22,384 bases of DNA. Source: a virus. The notes beneath the pieces were generated by a model. It ran no database searches. It was given only the letters and a program-made list of their open reading frames with translations, and was not told the DNA's origin. Positions 4,450 to 11,594 of this stretch are shown piece by piece. The position numbers and the translations under genes are program-made. The stretch lies in the IMG/VR virus record IMGVR_UViG_3300027722_000091, positions 1-22,384 of that record. The stretch is one strand, 5' to 3'. How positions within the stretch are numbered: position 1 is the first letter of the stretch; each line of letters begins with the position of its first letter.

Positions 4450-4479
4450 TTGACAGGGGCCAGGAGGATGTGCTACCAT
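4450..4479 (+). promoter_or_regulatory. Upstream plus-strand promoter candidate
   Basis: TTGACA (4450-4455), 18-base spacer, TACCAT (4474-4479). The -35 is perfect and the -10 matches 4 of 6. It would add to transcription of the virion operon from about 4486. Confidence 0.45.
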
Positions 4480-4612
4480 GTCGCAGCGGGTCCCATGACC
4501 TCGCTCCGGGGGGTGGTAGCCAACGTAAAGTCAGTCGATGTATTTCAATCGGGTCCTTTAATCGAACGGGTCCCATCTCGTAGATGCCTTTCCGATACGG
4601 GACTCGTTGAAA

Positions 4613-4648
4613 TGTTCACTCGCAGGAACAATGTTCATCGGGCGAACT
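4613..4648. promoter_or_regulatory. Two palindromic sites upstream of the main late promoter
   Basis: TGTTCACTCGCAGGAACA (4613-4630, arms one base further apart than usual) and TGTTCATCGGGCGAACT (4632-4648) lie side by side, ending ten bases before the -35 of the perfect promoter. They belong to the 17-bp family found elsewhere in the window. This is where a regulator of the virion operon would be expected. Confidence 0.6.
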
Positions 4649-4657
4649 TTGGCCGAC

Positions 4658-4686
4658 TTGACAGCGATCGCAGAACGTGGTATAAT
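4658..4686 (+). promoter_or_regulatory. Perfect sigma-70 promoter for the virion operon
   Basis: TTGACA (4658-4663), 17-base spacer, TATAAT (4681-4686), a 12 of 12 match. Transcription should start near 4693, which rules out the in-frame starts further upstream (TTG 4607, ATG 4631) for transcripts from this promoter. Confidence 0.85.
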
Positions 4687-4729
4687 CGGACAAGGCCGAC
4701 GGCCACGTTTAGATATCGTCACCAGAATC

Positions 4730-5437
4730 ATGTGGATTAGCGAAGAAGAGGCCTCGATTCGCATCGGGTCCCATAGCAACATATTGAACCGGATAGACCG
4801 GGACTCCAAGCCCACGGGAGACCCTTCTCCGAGTCCGATTGAGCCTGTCGCACCAGAGCCTCCGTCCATGCTCGACCCAGAGGTCATCAAGCACGTCGAG
4901 AACGCTCTCCGAAAGGCAACTTACAAGCCGAGGCTGACTCCGAAAGAAGCGGCAGACGCTGTTATCGTAGGTCAGCTCACGGGCCGCGCAAACTCTGCGA
5001 AACTCTTTGACGTCAACGAGGACCATATTCGGTTGATGACCGACCACGGTTCTCAGAATCACGGCACGCTCGCACCAAACGTCAATCTCATCCAGCAAAT
5101 CGAGTCTCAGCGAACCAAGATTCGCGACCTCGCTTTCAAGCGTCTGAATACCGTGCTTGAATGTCTGGATGATCAGAAAATCAAGAAGATCGAGAAGGCG
5201 CGCGAGCTGGCCCAGGTCGGCTCTCAGCTTGCAATCATCTCTGAGAAGATGCTCCCGAAGGAGATGAGCGCCGAGCAGACCGTTCACTTCCATATGTATC
5301 GCCCCGAAGTCAAGAAAGAATCCGACTACGAAGCGGTATCCGTGGGAGAGGAACGTGTCCAGCAGAAGTATCTGGAGGGAGCAATTTCTGGAAGTGAAAC
5401 AGCAGACGGTAACGAACAGGAGTCGAAGGATGCGTAA
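4730..5437 (+). CDS. Probable DNA-binding protein, possible small terminase subunit
   Basis: A 235-residue protein if it starts at ATG 4730, the first ATG after the predicted transcription start. No clear ribosome binding site precedes it, so a start further down (TTG 4784 or ATG 4868) is possible. After a Pro-rich segment (about residues 28-45) comes LTPKEAADAVIVGQLTGRAN followed by SAKLFDVNEDHIRLM, which reads as a helix-turn-helix. Then follow long charged helices (RTKIRDLAFKRLNTVLECL; KIEKARELAQVGSQLAIISE) and an acidic tail. A DNA-binding domain, helical oligomerisation region and variable tail at the head of the packaging genes is the layout of small terminases. The large subunit is seven genes downstream, so the call is tentative. 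Confidence 0.4.
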   Translation: MWISEEEASIRIGSHSNILNRIDRDSKPTGDPSPSPIEPVAPEPPSMLDPEVIKHVENALRKATYKPRLTPKEAADAVIVGQLTGRANSAKLFDVNEDHIRLMTDHGSQNHGTLAPNVNLIQQIESQRTKIRDLAFKRLNTVLECLDDQKIKKIEKARELAQVGSQLAIISEKMLPKEMSAEQTVHFHMYRPEVKKESDYEAVSVGEERVQQKYLEGAISGSETADGNEQESKDA

Positions 5438-5696
5438 CGGAGAACGGACAACTCAATCTCAGCAAGACACGCCCGAACGCAACGCCGCGCAGAATGAGAC
5501 CGGCGTCGTGCGAAAGCTCAAGGAAGGCTTTGGCTTTATCGCGGGGAACGATGGACAGGACTACTTCTTCCACTACACAGCTCTGCAAAAGTCTCAGGGT
5601 ATCGAGTTTGCAGACCTTGAAATCGGAGATAGAGTCGAGTTCCTCTGCATCGAGGCTCCGAAGGGCCCGAGAGCTATCGAAATCCGGAGAATTTGA
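5430..5696 (+). CDS. Cold-shock-domain nucleic-acid-binding protein
   Basis: An 88-residue protein with a disordered N-terminus (about 24 residues) and a full cold-shock domain: GVVRKLKEGFGFI (residues 25-37, RNP1) and DYFFHYTAL (44-52, RNP2), then IGDRVEF and a closing strand. The family binds single-stranded DNA or RNA through the RNP aromatics and acts as RNA chaperone or antiterminator. ATG 5430 is chosen because AGGAG lies upstream and the cold-shock domain is fully kept; the frame is open further upstream. It overlaps the end of the preceding gene by eight bases. An RNA-related role in late expression is plausible but unproven. Confidence 0.85.
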   Translation: MRNGERTTQSQQDTPERNAAQNETGVVRKLKEGFGFIAGNDGQDYFFHYTALQKSQGIEFADLEIGDRVEFLCIEAPKGPRAIEIRRI

Positions 5697-5698
5697 AC

Positions 5699-5842
5699 GT
5701 GCCTCTCAAGTCCGGACAGTCCAAGAAGGTCATCTCTCAGAACATCCGGACTGAGGTGCATCACGGTCGTCCGCAAAAGCAAGCAATCGCAATCGCCCTG
5801 CAGAAGGCGGGGAAAAGTCGTAAACCGAAGAACAGGAGATAG
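5699..5842 (+). CDS. Small basic DUF6496-like phage protein (47 aa)
   Basis: A 47-residue protein with a GTG start: MPLKSGQSKKVISQNIRTEV, then HHGRPQKQAIAIALQKAGKS and a basic tail. The pattern MPLKSGxSKK...ISxNI.TE...G.PQKQA.AIAL.KAGKS is the well-known short phage protein family annotated as DUF6496, which is widespread in tailed phages and has no established function. It starts three bases after the cold-shock gene and its 3' end (AGGAGATAG) supplies the ribosome binding site for the next gene. Confidence 0.8.
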   Translation: MPLKSGQSKKVISQNIRTEVHHGRPQKQAIAIALQKAGKSRKPKNRR

Positions 5843-5848
5843 GAACCG

Positions 5849-6355
5849 ATGCCGAAGTCCAAGTTCGCACTCATCACCATCCTCGACGGGATTCCGGGCC
5901 AGCGTCCCGACAACAGCTTGCCAGGTCAGGGTGGAGGCTCAGGCAACAGGCCTGACAACACGCTGCCCGGTCAGGGAGGCAGCGGCAACCGTCCGGACCA
6001 GGGTCTCCCCGAGCATCCCGAGGTCTGGCCGCCCGAGAATCCGCCGTCGCCGGACAACTCGCTGCCCGACAACGAGCTGCCTCCTGGGATTCCCGTCCAT
6101 CTGCCGGTGTTCCCGCCCGTCGACCCCGGCTACGGCAAGCCCGAGGGCGGCTCAGGGAATCGCCCCGACAACTCGCTTCCCGGATCGGGCAACCGTCCCG
6201 ACAATTCCCTGCCCGGTCGGGAGCAGAAGTTCGAGCTGAAATACAGCCTGCTCTACGGCTGGGTGCTCGTTCCGTGCGACTCCGACGGCGGTGCGTCAGG
6301 CGCGCGCCCCGACAACACTCTGCCCGGCGGTGGAGCGCAGCCGAAGCGAAAGTAG
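5849..6355 (+). CDS. RPDNSLPG-repeat low-complexity protein
   Basis: A 168-residue protein rich in Pro, Gly, Asn and Asp. It carries about seven copies of an 8-residue motif RPDNSLPG or RPDNTLPG, separated by Gly/Ser/Gln linkers, with a Pro-rich middle (GIPVHLPVFPPVDPGYG). Near the C-terminus a short ordered patch (KFELKYSLLYGWVLVPCDSDG, about 125-145) breaks the repeats. There is no signal peptide or membrane segment. A good ribosome binding site (AGGAGATAGGAA) precedes ATG. Similar PDNSLP repeats occur in uncharacterised phage proteins. It is the first of four low-complexity genes upstream of the large terminase. A virion or assembly role is guessed from position only. Confidence 0.7.
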   Translation: MPKSKFALITILDGIPGQRPDNSLPGQGGGSGNRPDNTLPGQGGSGNRPDQGLPEHPEVWPPENPPSPDNSLPDNELPPGIPVHLPVFPPVDPGYGKPEGGSGNRPDNSLPGSGNRPDNSLPGREQKFELKYSLLYGWVLVPCDSDGGASGARPDNTLPGGGAQPKRK

Positions 6356-6416
6356 TCATTCGTCGGCAAAGGATTCTCAGGGGCCGCAACCAACTCTCTA
6401 ACTAGGAGATACTGCA

Positions 6417-6560
6417 ATGCCTGAACAGAATCCCGGTGGCGGTGGACAGCAACCCGGCGGCGGTGGCAACCAACCGAGCGACAAGCCCGGTGGTGGTCAG
6501 GGCAAGCCGGGAACCACCCAGCCGACACAGCCGACGAAGGACAGTCCGTCCAAGAAGTAG
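6417..6560 (+). CDS. Gly/Gln/Pro-rich small protein (47 aa)
   Basis: A 47-residue protein consisting almost only of Gly, Pro, Gln, Thr and Lys (PGGGGQQPGGGGNQP, then TTQPTQPTKDSPSKK). It is predicted to be wholly disordered. AGGAGAT lies seven to eight bases before the ATG, the same ribosome-binding pattern as its neighbours, which supports expression. It starts 61 bases after the repeat protein and precedes another low-complexity gene. The function is unknown. Confidence 0.6.
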   Translation: MPEQNPGGGGQQPGGGGNQPSDKPGGGQGKPGTTQPTQPTKDSPSKK

Positions 6561-6594
6561 TCGCGTGCGCAAACTCTGCATCTGAGGAACGACA

Positions 6595-7233
6595 ATGCCC
6601 ATGCAAGCTCCAGCTCCAAAAGCAAAAATGAGGAAGGCGATGGGGATGGGCAGCGTCCGTCCTCGGATGCAGGGTCCGATCTCGGGCGGCGCGGGAGGCG
6701 GAATGGCACCTCAGGGACCAATGCGAGGTGGTGCAAGCTGGGCACCTCCAAGTCGAGGTCCGATGCCACTCCCGCCGAGCGCCGCGCCACGTCCAGGTCA
6801 GCTTCCCGCACCTCCCATGATGCCTGGAGGTGGAAACTTCACTCGTCCTCAGCCTCCGGCGGGTCCTCCGATGGGGATGCCTCCTCCAATGATGGGTGGA
6901 GGTTTTGCCCCACCACGTGGAATCCCCGGCGGAGAAATGCCCGGCGACATGGGGATGCCCGGTGTTCCGGACTTCGCAAATCGGATGCAGGTCCAGCGTG
7001 CAGCCGGTGTCTTCGACAAGCCGCAGCCGATGGGTCCCGACCCCCGTGCAGCTGCACTCGCTCAGATTCAGGGTCGGATGGGTGCAATGCCCAACAAGCA
7101 GGCCATGATGGGCTCCATTGGCCAGCCTCCTCCAGTCGCCAACTCTCCAGCGCCGGGTCGAGTAATGCCTGACCTCGGCGGAGCGAACGACAGGATGCGA
7201 CAACTCTTGGCAGCGCGCGGCGGACAATTCTAG
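6595..7233 (+). CDS. Met/Pro/Gly-rich low-complexity protein
   Basis: A 212-residue protein with an ATG start after GAGGAACGACA. The first two thirds are low complexity: Pro, Gly and Met repeats (GPMRGGASW, GPPMGMPPPMMGGG), then an ordered-looking stretch (PDFANRMQVQRAAGVFDKPQ...AALAQIQGRMGAMP) and a C-terminus (DRMRQLLAARGGQF) resembling an amphipathic helix. Such proteins in phage morphogenesis regions may be internal virion or scaffold-like proteins, but I recognise no family. Long open frames on the opposite strand here are compositional shadows. Confidence 0.65.
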   Translation: MPMQAPAPKAKMRKAMGMGSVRPRMQGPISGGAGGGMAPQGPMRGGASWAPPSRGPMPLPPSAAPRPGQLPAPPMMPGGGNFTRPQPPAGPPMGMPPPMMGGGFAPPRGIPGGEMPGDMGMPGVPDFANRMQVQRAAGVFDKPQPMGPDPRAAALAQIQGRMGAMPNKQAMMGSIGQPPPVANSPAPGRVMPDLGGANDRMRQLLAARGGQF

Positions 7234-7247
7234 TTCAGGAGATACCA

Positions 7248-8075
7248 ATGGCCGAAAAGAAGGGCAAAGAATCCTCCGACAAGGGGGCCACGGCAGTGCA
7301 GGAATACTCGGGCGACTACGGCCCGAAGGGAACTTCTGGTCGTGGAAGCGCACAGGCTGGCAGTCAGCCATCCGAGCAGGACTCTCGTGCTCACGCCGAG
7401 AGGGAGAACGCTGCGAAGGCCGATCAGGAACGGTGGTCGACACCGGCCAACGCGCCCGTCCTTCCACGCGTCAACCAGCGTGACGATATCGAGCTCTACG
7501 GGGTCAACAAGGAGGGCTACGTCGCCGCCTCCCCGGAACCGCTCGAAGGTGAGGAAGGCATCACCATCGTCGAGGCTCGTCCGGTGCTCGGCTACGGTGG
7601 TCCCATCAACGTCACCAGCGAGCGCGGTGACTACAAGGCGTTCGGCGGAGACATCATCTACGACCTCAGCGACGGCAAGCGATACGTTCTCGCTCGTCAG
7701 CTGGCCATCGCCCTCGGAACGACCATCCCCGAGCCGAACAAGGACGAGGTCAGACTCCTCGAGGAGCAGGCGTTCGGGTGGCAGGAAGCCAAGCGTCGCG
7801 CCATCGAGCGTGGCGATGCCACCGAGGACGAGATGACGGGCACCGTCGGCTCGACCATGCAGGAGGACGAGACGCGTGGTCGCGGGAAGCCCTACACGGG
7901 TCAGGGCAGCGCCGTCGAGCGTCACACCGGATCGCACATCACGGGTCAGGGCGAACCCGGACCTGGTCGGCCTTCCGGTCCCGGACACAAGGAGAACAAG
8001 ACCGGCGACTCTGGTCAGGCCGGCGTGACGACTCCGAGCAAGCCGAGGGGCGACGGATTCGACGAATTCAAGTAG
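7248..8075 (+). CDS. Hypothetical protein upstream of terminase, 275 aa
   Basis: A 275-residue protein, ATG preceded by CAGGAGATACCA. Residues 1-65 and 190-275 are hydrophilic and disordered (Gly, Ser, Lys, repeated TGQG motifs). The centre (about 70-175) is folded-looking: NQRDDIELYGVNKEGYVAASPEPLEG, then ITIVEARPVLGYGGPINVTSE and YVLARQLAIALGTTIPEPN. I cannot assign a family. It immediately precedes the large terminase gene (four bases), so it may be a packaging or virion cofactor; this is position-based inference. Confidence 0.65.
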   Translation: MAEKKGKESSDKGATAVQEYSGDYGPKGTSGRGSAQAGSQPSEQDSRAHAERENAAKADQERWSTPANAPVLPRVNQRDDIELYGVNKEGYVAASPEPLEGEEGITIVEARPVLGYGGPINVTSERGDYKAFGGDIIYDLSDGKRYVLARQLAIALGTTIPEPNKDEVRLLEEQAFGWQEAKRRAIERGDATEDEMTGTVGSTMQEDETRGRGKPYTGQGSAVERHTGSHITGQGEPGPGRPSGPGHKENKTGDSGQAGVTTPSKPRGDGFDEFK

Positions 8076-8079
8076 GCCC

Positions 8080-9705
8080 GTGGCCATTCAAGTCGTCGAT
8101 AACTTCACTCGAATCTGGAAGCCACACGAGAAGCAGCGCAAGTTTCTCGAGATTCCAGATTCGATCTTTGAAGCATTATATGGTGGAGCAGCCGGAGGTG
8201 GGAAATCCGAGCTGCTCATCATGCTTCCGATTTTACGTGGTTGGCATCTTCATCCGAAGTTTCACGGTATTATCTTTCGTGAGACCTTCCCGCAGCTGGA
8301 GGAATCAATCATTCCCCGTGCGGACAGGTTTTACAAGCTAACCGGCGCCGTCTTCAACGAAGCGAAGCACTTCTGGAAGTGGCCTTCAGGGGCCATTATC
8401 CGCGCGAGCTATCTCGAAAAAGAAAAGCACGCACGACGCCATGACACGACGGAATACCACTACGCAGCGTTCGATGAGCTCACAAGTTTCAAGTGGTTCG
8501 TCTATTCCTTTGTCACCAGCCGTGTGCGATCGTCCGAACCGGACCTTCCGCCCGTCGTTAGGTCCGCTAGTAATCCAGGGAATCAAGGTCATGTGTGGGT
8601 CCGAGAACGATTCGTTGACCCCGCGAGAACCGGATACAAGATCATCCATGACCGCTCAAGTCGAACCACGCGGATTTACATTCCCGCGAAACTCGACGAC
8701 AACCCATACCTCAACGAAGCCGACCCAGGATACGCATGGCGCCTCGAAATTCTTCCCGAGGCAGAACGACGGGCCAAGAAAGACGGAGACTGGTATGTCT
8801 TCTCTGGTCAGGTCTTCGCGGAATGGAGAGACTTCCGCCGACCAGGGGAGCCTGCTCACGCATGTCACGTCGTCGAGCCGTTCGAGGTCCCGGAATGGTG
8901 GCCACGTATCCTCGCGATTGACTGGGGCTACACTGCTAAAACGTGGGCTGGCTGGGCTGCTGTCGCTCCTGATGCGCGGGTATTCCTCTATCGGGAATAT
9001 GCTAAGGACAAGCAGAACATCGAGACGTGGGGAGCGGACGTCGCGAGACTTTCGCAAAATGAGCGGCACGAGATACACTCTGTCGTACTCGACCCCTCCG
9101 CCTGGGCCAAGCGAGGAGACAAGGAGACCATAGAACAGCAATTCCAGAAGGCCTCGGGCTTTCGTGCTGTTCAGGCAGACAACGACCGTCTCGGTGGGAA
9201 GATGCTGATGCACTCCTTCTTGAGATGGGAACCGAAGCCTCCGAAGTATATACCTCAGGAAGGATACTCGGAGGAGCGCGCTGCATACATCTATCGGAAT
9301 TGGGGTGCAATGGCCTTCCAGAAATACCAAGAGGCCTTCATTCCTGAACCGCTAGAGACGAATCTACCGAGGTTACAGGTCTTTAACACGTGCAAGGAGT
9401 TCATTAAGACCATCCCGATCTGCATTTACGACAACAAAGAAGGCGAAGTTGTCGAGGATGTAGCCGAGTTCAACGGTGACGACCCCTATGATGGTGGCCG
9501 ATATCTGATTAAAGAGGTTGATCAGTATATCAGGCTCGTTTGGAGTCGAGACCAGCGAATGCAAACGCTCGGGAAGGTCATTACGAGCTTCACAGAGACT
9601 GGTGATTGGACTCGCCTGCATCGTCAGATGGAGGTTTTGGAGTCAAAGCACAAGCCGACGCTCTCAGTTCAGCGGCACCGGAGGTTTCGTGGGCTTCTTC
9701 GATGA
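8080..9705 (+). CDS. terL: Terminase large subunit
   Basis: A 541-residue protein of normal length for the family. It packages DNA into the prohead: an N-terminal ATPase motor and a C-terminal RNase H-like nuclease that cuts concatemers. Visible motifs are Walker A GGAAGGGKS (residues 35-43), Walker B with FDE (D132, E133), a coupling-like SASNPGN (162-168) and the nuclease strand ILAIDWGY (D281). The later DDPYDGG acidic cluster probably supplies another metal ligand. The start is GTG 8080, four bases after the previous stop, with only a weak ribosome binding site, so coupling is likely. Its 3' end overlaps the next gene. Confidence 0.95.
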   Translation: MAIQVVDNFTRIWKPHEKQRKFLEIPDSIFEALYGGAAGGGKSELLIMLPILRGWHLHPKFHGIIFRETFPQLEESIIPRADRFYKLTGAVFNEAKHFWKWPSGAIIRASYLEKEKHARRHDTTEYHYAAFDELTSFKWFVYSFVTSRVRSSEPDLPPVVRSASNPGNQGHVWVRERFVDPARTGYKIIHDRSSRTTRIYIPAKLDDNPYLNEADPGYAWRLEILPEAERRAKKDGDWYVFSGQVFAEWRDFRRPGEPAHACHVVEPFEVPEWWPRILAIDWGYTAKTWAGWAAVAPDARVFLYREYAKDKQNIETWGADVARLSQNERHEIHSVVLDPSAWAKRGDKETIEQQFQKASGFRAVQADNDRLGGKMLMHSFLRWEPKPPKYIPQEGYSEERAAYIYRNWGAMAFQKYQEAFIPEPLETNLPRLQVFNTCKEFIKTIPICIYDNKEGEVVEDVAEFNGDDPYDGGRYLIKEVDQYIRLVWSRDQRMQTLGKVITSFTETGDWTRLHRQMEVLESKHKPTLSVQRHRRFRGLLR

Positions 9706-10006
9706 TTTGTTCACGCGGCGAACATTAACGTGCGAAACGTGCCAAGCGCACAAGTATACGATAACCCTCCTGACAGAGGAAGTCGAGTATCTACGAGGAT
9801 TGTTGGATGCCAAGCGCGAAGAGAGCACGGTTCGACCAGTTGCTCAACCTATTAAACCGGGTTTTGAAGGAAATATTCGAAAGTCTCGAGTCCCTTGGTC
9901 CAGAAAGCAGGCCGAGCTCGAAAATCAGAGTTCGAAAGAAGCGCGTGAGCTCTGGAAAAAGCGTGTCCAGGAAGCAGAGAAAATAGATGGCTCCAAGACG
10001 GGGTAG
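9689..10006 (+). CDS. Small Cys-pair coiled-coil protein after terminase
   Basis: A 105-residue protein starting at GTG 9689, four bases after GGAGG and inside the end of the terminase gene. It starts MGFFDDLFTRR, then CETC (one CxxC pair), a coiled-coil stretch (LLTEEVEYLRGLLDAKREES) and a charged C-terminal helix (KQAELENQSSKEARELWKKRVQEAEK). Short proteins with MGFFDxLF, a Cys pair and a coiled coil are often seen next to phage portal and terminase genes; no function is established. A 17-bp palindrome (9708-9724) lies in its first codons. Confidence 0.65.
   Translation: MGFFDDLFTRRTLTCETCQAHKYTITLLTEEVEYLRGLLDAKREESTVRPVAQPIKPGFEGNIRKSRVPWSRKQAELENQSSKEARELWKKRVQEAEKIDGSKTG
9708..9724. 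promoter_or_regulatory. 17-bp palindromic site at terminase 3' boundary
   Basis: TGTTCACGCGGCGAACA lies three bases after the terminase stop codon and within the first codons of the next gene. Arms TGTTC and GAACA are perfect. There is no promoter-like sequence beside it, which fits a transcription-blocking site better than a classical operator. Confidence 0.6.
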
Positions 10007-11594
10007 CACAGGCGGTTTCCAGATGAGGACCACAGATCCTTATCAGGCTACCCGTCCGTTCAACGTCGAGGCAGCACCATTTGACTTTGCAACTCAGGGT
10101 CGAGAGCTAGACGAACTCCTCCGGGCCGGTGCAGAGCGTAAAAAGCAACGTTGGGAGGCTCCCGAGTTCAACTTCCGTGAAAGTCCTGAATTCAAGCTGG
10201 ACGTAGACCCAATAACCCAGCGAGTTCGTGAGTTCAAGGCTGGGGCGGCTGAAGACGACCCGATTTTTGGTCTACTCGGCTCTGGAATCGAAGCCTCTGG
10301 AGAGGACCCTGTCGACTGGGGCGTGAATACTGTCAAGGGATTCACCAAGGGAAAGTCTCCTGCTCGTATTATGGGCAGTATTGCAGGCTCCCTTCCGATA
10401 CCGGAGATGAAAGCTGGCCTGCTTGGCGCTAAGGGCGTAGCTGGTGGTGTCGCAGCTCTGGGAGGTATCGTTCCAACCAGTGGCTTCAGACGTGACATTC
10501 TGAGGTTCGGTGACATAGCCAACAGGCGGCTTAACATCGATACGCCAGAACTCGAAAAGATGATGAAGCTGACGGAGGAAGCTGGTCCGTCAAAACTTAC
10601 CAACGACTTCTTGGACAGGATTCTTGACCCTGATGCTCAGAAGGAACTCTCTGACATTTACGACTTGTCGGACTTGCAGGCTCCTGAAGCCGATATCACC
10701 GACGAGATAGCGCGGCGGATGGCAATCTTCGGCAACAGCAAAGCACCACCGAGGCGAGGTTCGTTCCCTGGTTTGGCTCCGACCGTAACTCCCACCCCGA
10801 CTGGTGGGGCTTTCAAGACGCGAGAGGAAGTCGGTGGTGGTCCGATAATCGACTACGGCCGATTCGATCTCGGTGGAATCATGCACAAGAGTGCAAGTGA
10901 GGGTCCCGGTGGTCGGAGGTATATAGAAAAGGGTAGTGACAAAGGCTATGACAGCTATGGCACTGGTGGTATGCTTCCAGAGCCATCGAGGGATAGCGCC
11001 AGAGAATCAGGCCAAACCAGGATTATGGAGTTGCTGCGAGGGGACACGCCTGTAGCCCATCGAATCGAGGGCGGCGGCACCATGCAGACGCTTCTGCCAG
11101 AGTCATTCGAGAAATGGCCTTATGGCAACTTGCAGAGCATCAAGAATCCAGAGATCGCCAACCAACTAGCTGCTGAGCAGGCTCGTGACATCTTCGGTGC
11201 CATTACGGATAGGCATCCTGGACAGTTCATGATTGATCCGGCAGCGAAGAAGGTGGTAGGAGTCGATAAGGGATTCGGTGACATAAAGAGGTATGGATTC
11301 AGTGGTAGACTAATGCCACCTGAGACCATATACTCTCGCACCGACCCCTATGGTGAGATTGCAAAGGGTGGTGGGCTTTCTGGCCTCGTAGACCCGGACA
11401 CGTATCAGCGCGTGGCTCAGCTCGGACTTTCGATTCCTGAAGCTGACTGGCGACAGGTGCTTGACCCTCTCATGGATGCCAACTTCCTGACCAATCGGGG
11501 TGACAAAGACACGGCGATTCGGAACTTCATGCAGAGCATTCAGGGGATGCCTGCACATCTCGACAAATACTATCGCGATTTTGTGAAACCCTAA
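9987..11594 (+). CDS. Large virion-region protein with kinase-like C-terminal motifs
   Basis: A 535-residue protein between terminase and portal. Start ATG 9987 overlaps the previous gene by 20 bases; ATG 10023 is an alternative. The N-terminal half is helical and Gly-rich (SIAGSLPIPEMKAGLLGAKGVAGGV), resembling phage minor virion proteins. The C-terminal part has features of the PI3/4-kinase or HipA-like fold: a Gly-rich turn then RRYIEKG with K315, the loop ITDRHPGQF (D408, H410) and VVGVDKGFG (D427). In active enzymes DRHxxN carries an Asn where this has Gln413, so activity is uncertain. It could be an inactive domain, or the resemblance could be chance. Confidence 0.5.
   Translation: MAPRRGSTGGFQMRTTDPYQATRPFNVEAAPFDFATQGRELDELLRAGAERKKQRWEAPEFNFRESPEFKLDVDPITQRVREFKAGAAEDDPIFGLLGSGIEASGEDPVDWGVNTVKGFTKGKSPARIMGSIAGSLPIPEMKAGLLGAKGVAGGVAALGGIVPTSGFRRDILRFGDIANRRLNIDTPELEKMMKLTEEAGPSKLTNDFLDRILDPDAQKELSDIYDLSDLQAPEADITDEIARRMAIFGNSKAPPRRGSFPGLAPTVTPTPTGGAFKTREEVGGGPIIDYGRFDLGGIMHKSASEGPGGRRYIEKGSDKGYDSYGTGGMLPEPSRDSARESGQTRIMELLRGDTPVAHRIEGGGTMQTLLPESFEKWPYGNLQSIKNPEIANQLAAEQARDIFGAITDRHPGQFMIDPAAKKVVGVDKGFGDIKRYGFSGRLMPPETIYSRTDPYGEIAKGGGLSGLVDPDTYQRVAQLGLSIPEADWRQVLDPLMDANFLTNRGDKDTAIRNFMQSIQGMPAHLDKYYRDFVKP

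Larger units (their letters stand above)
4487..4774 (+). repeat. Dispersed 10-mer CGGGTCCCAT
   Basis: Three exact copies (4487-4496, 4567-4576, 4765-4774) and a variant CGGGTCCTTT (4550-4559) within 290 bases, all on the plus strand, straddling the main plus-strand promoter. The role is unknown. Confidence 0.5.

Noticed and set aside
4607-4729. Upstream extension of the first virion-operon gene (TTG 4607 or ATG 4631)
   Set aside because: This stretch contains two palindromic sites and a perfect promoter, so it is more likely control DNA. ATG 4631 does have a weak AGGA before it, so a longer form from the upstream promoter cannot be fully excluded.
6253-7467. Minus-strand 404-codon open frame
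   Set aside because: It is rich in Arg, His, Ser and Cys in a random pattern, lies opposite well-initiated plus-strand genes and has no family features.
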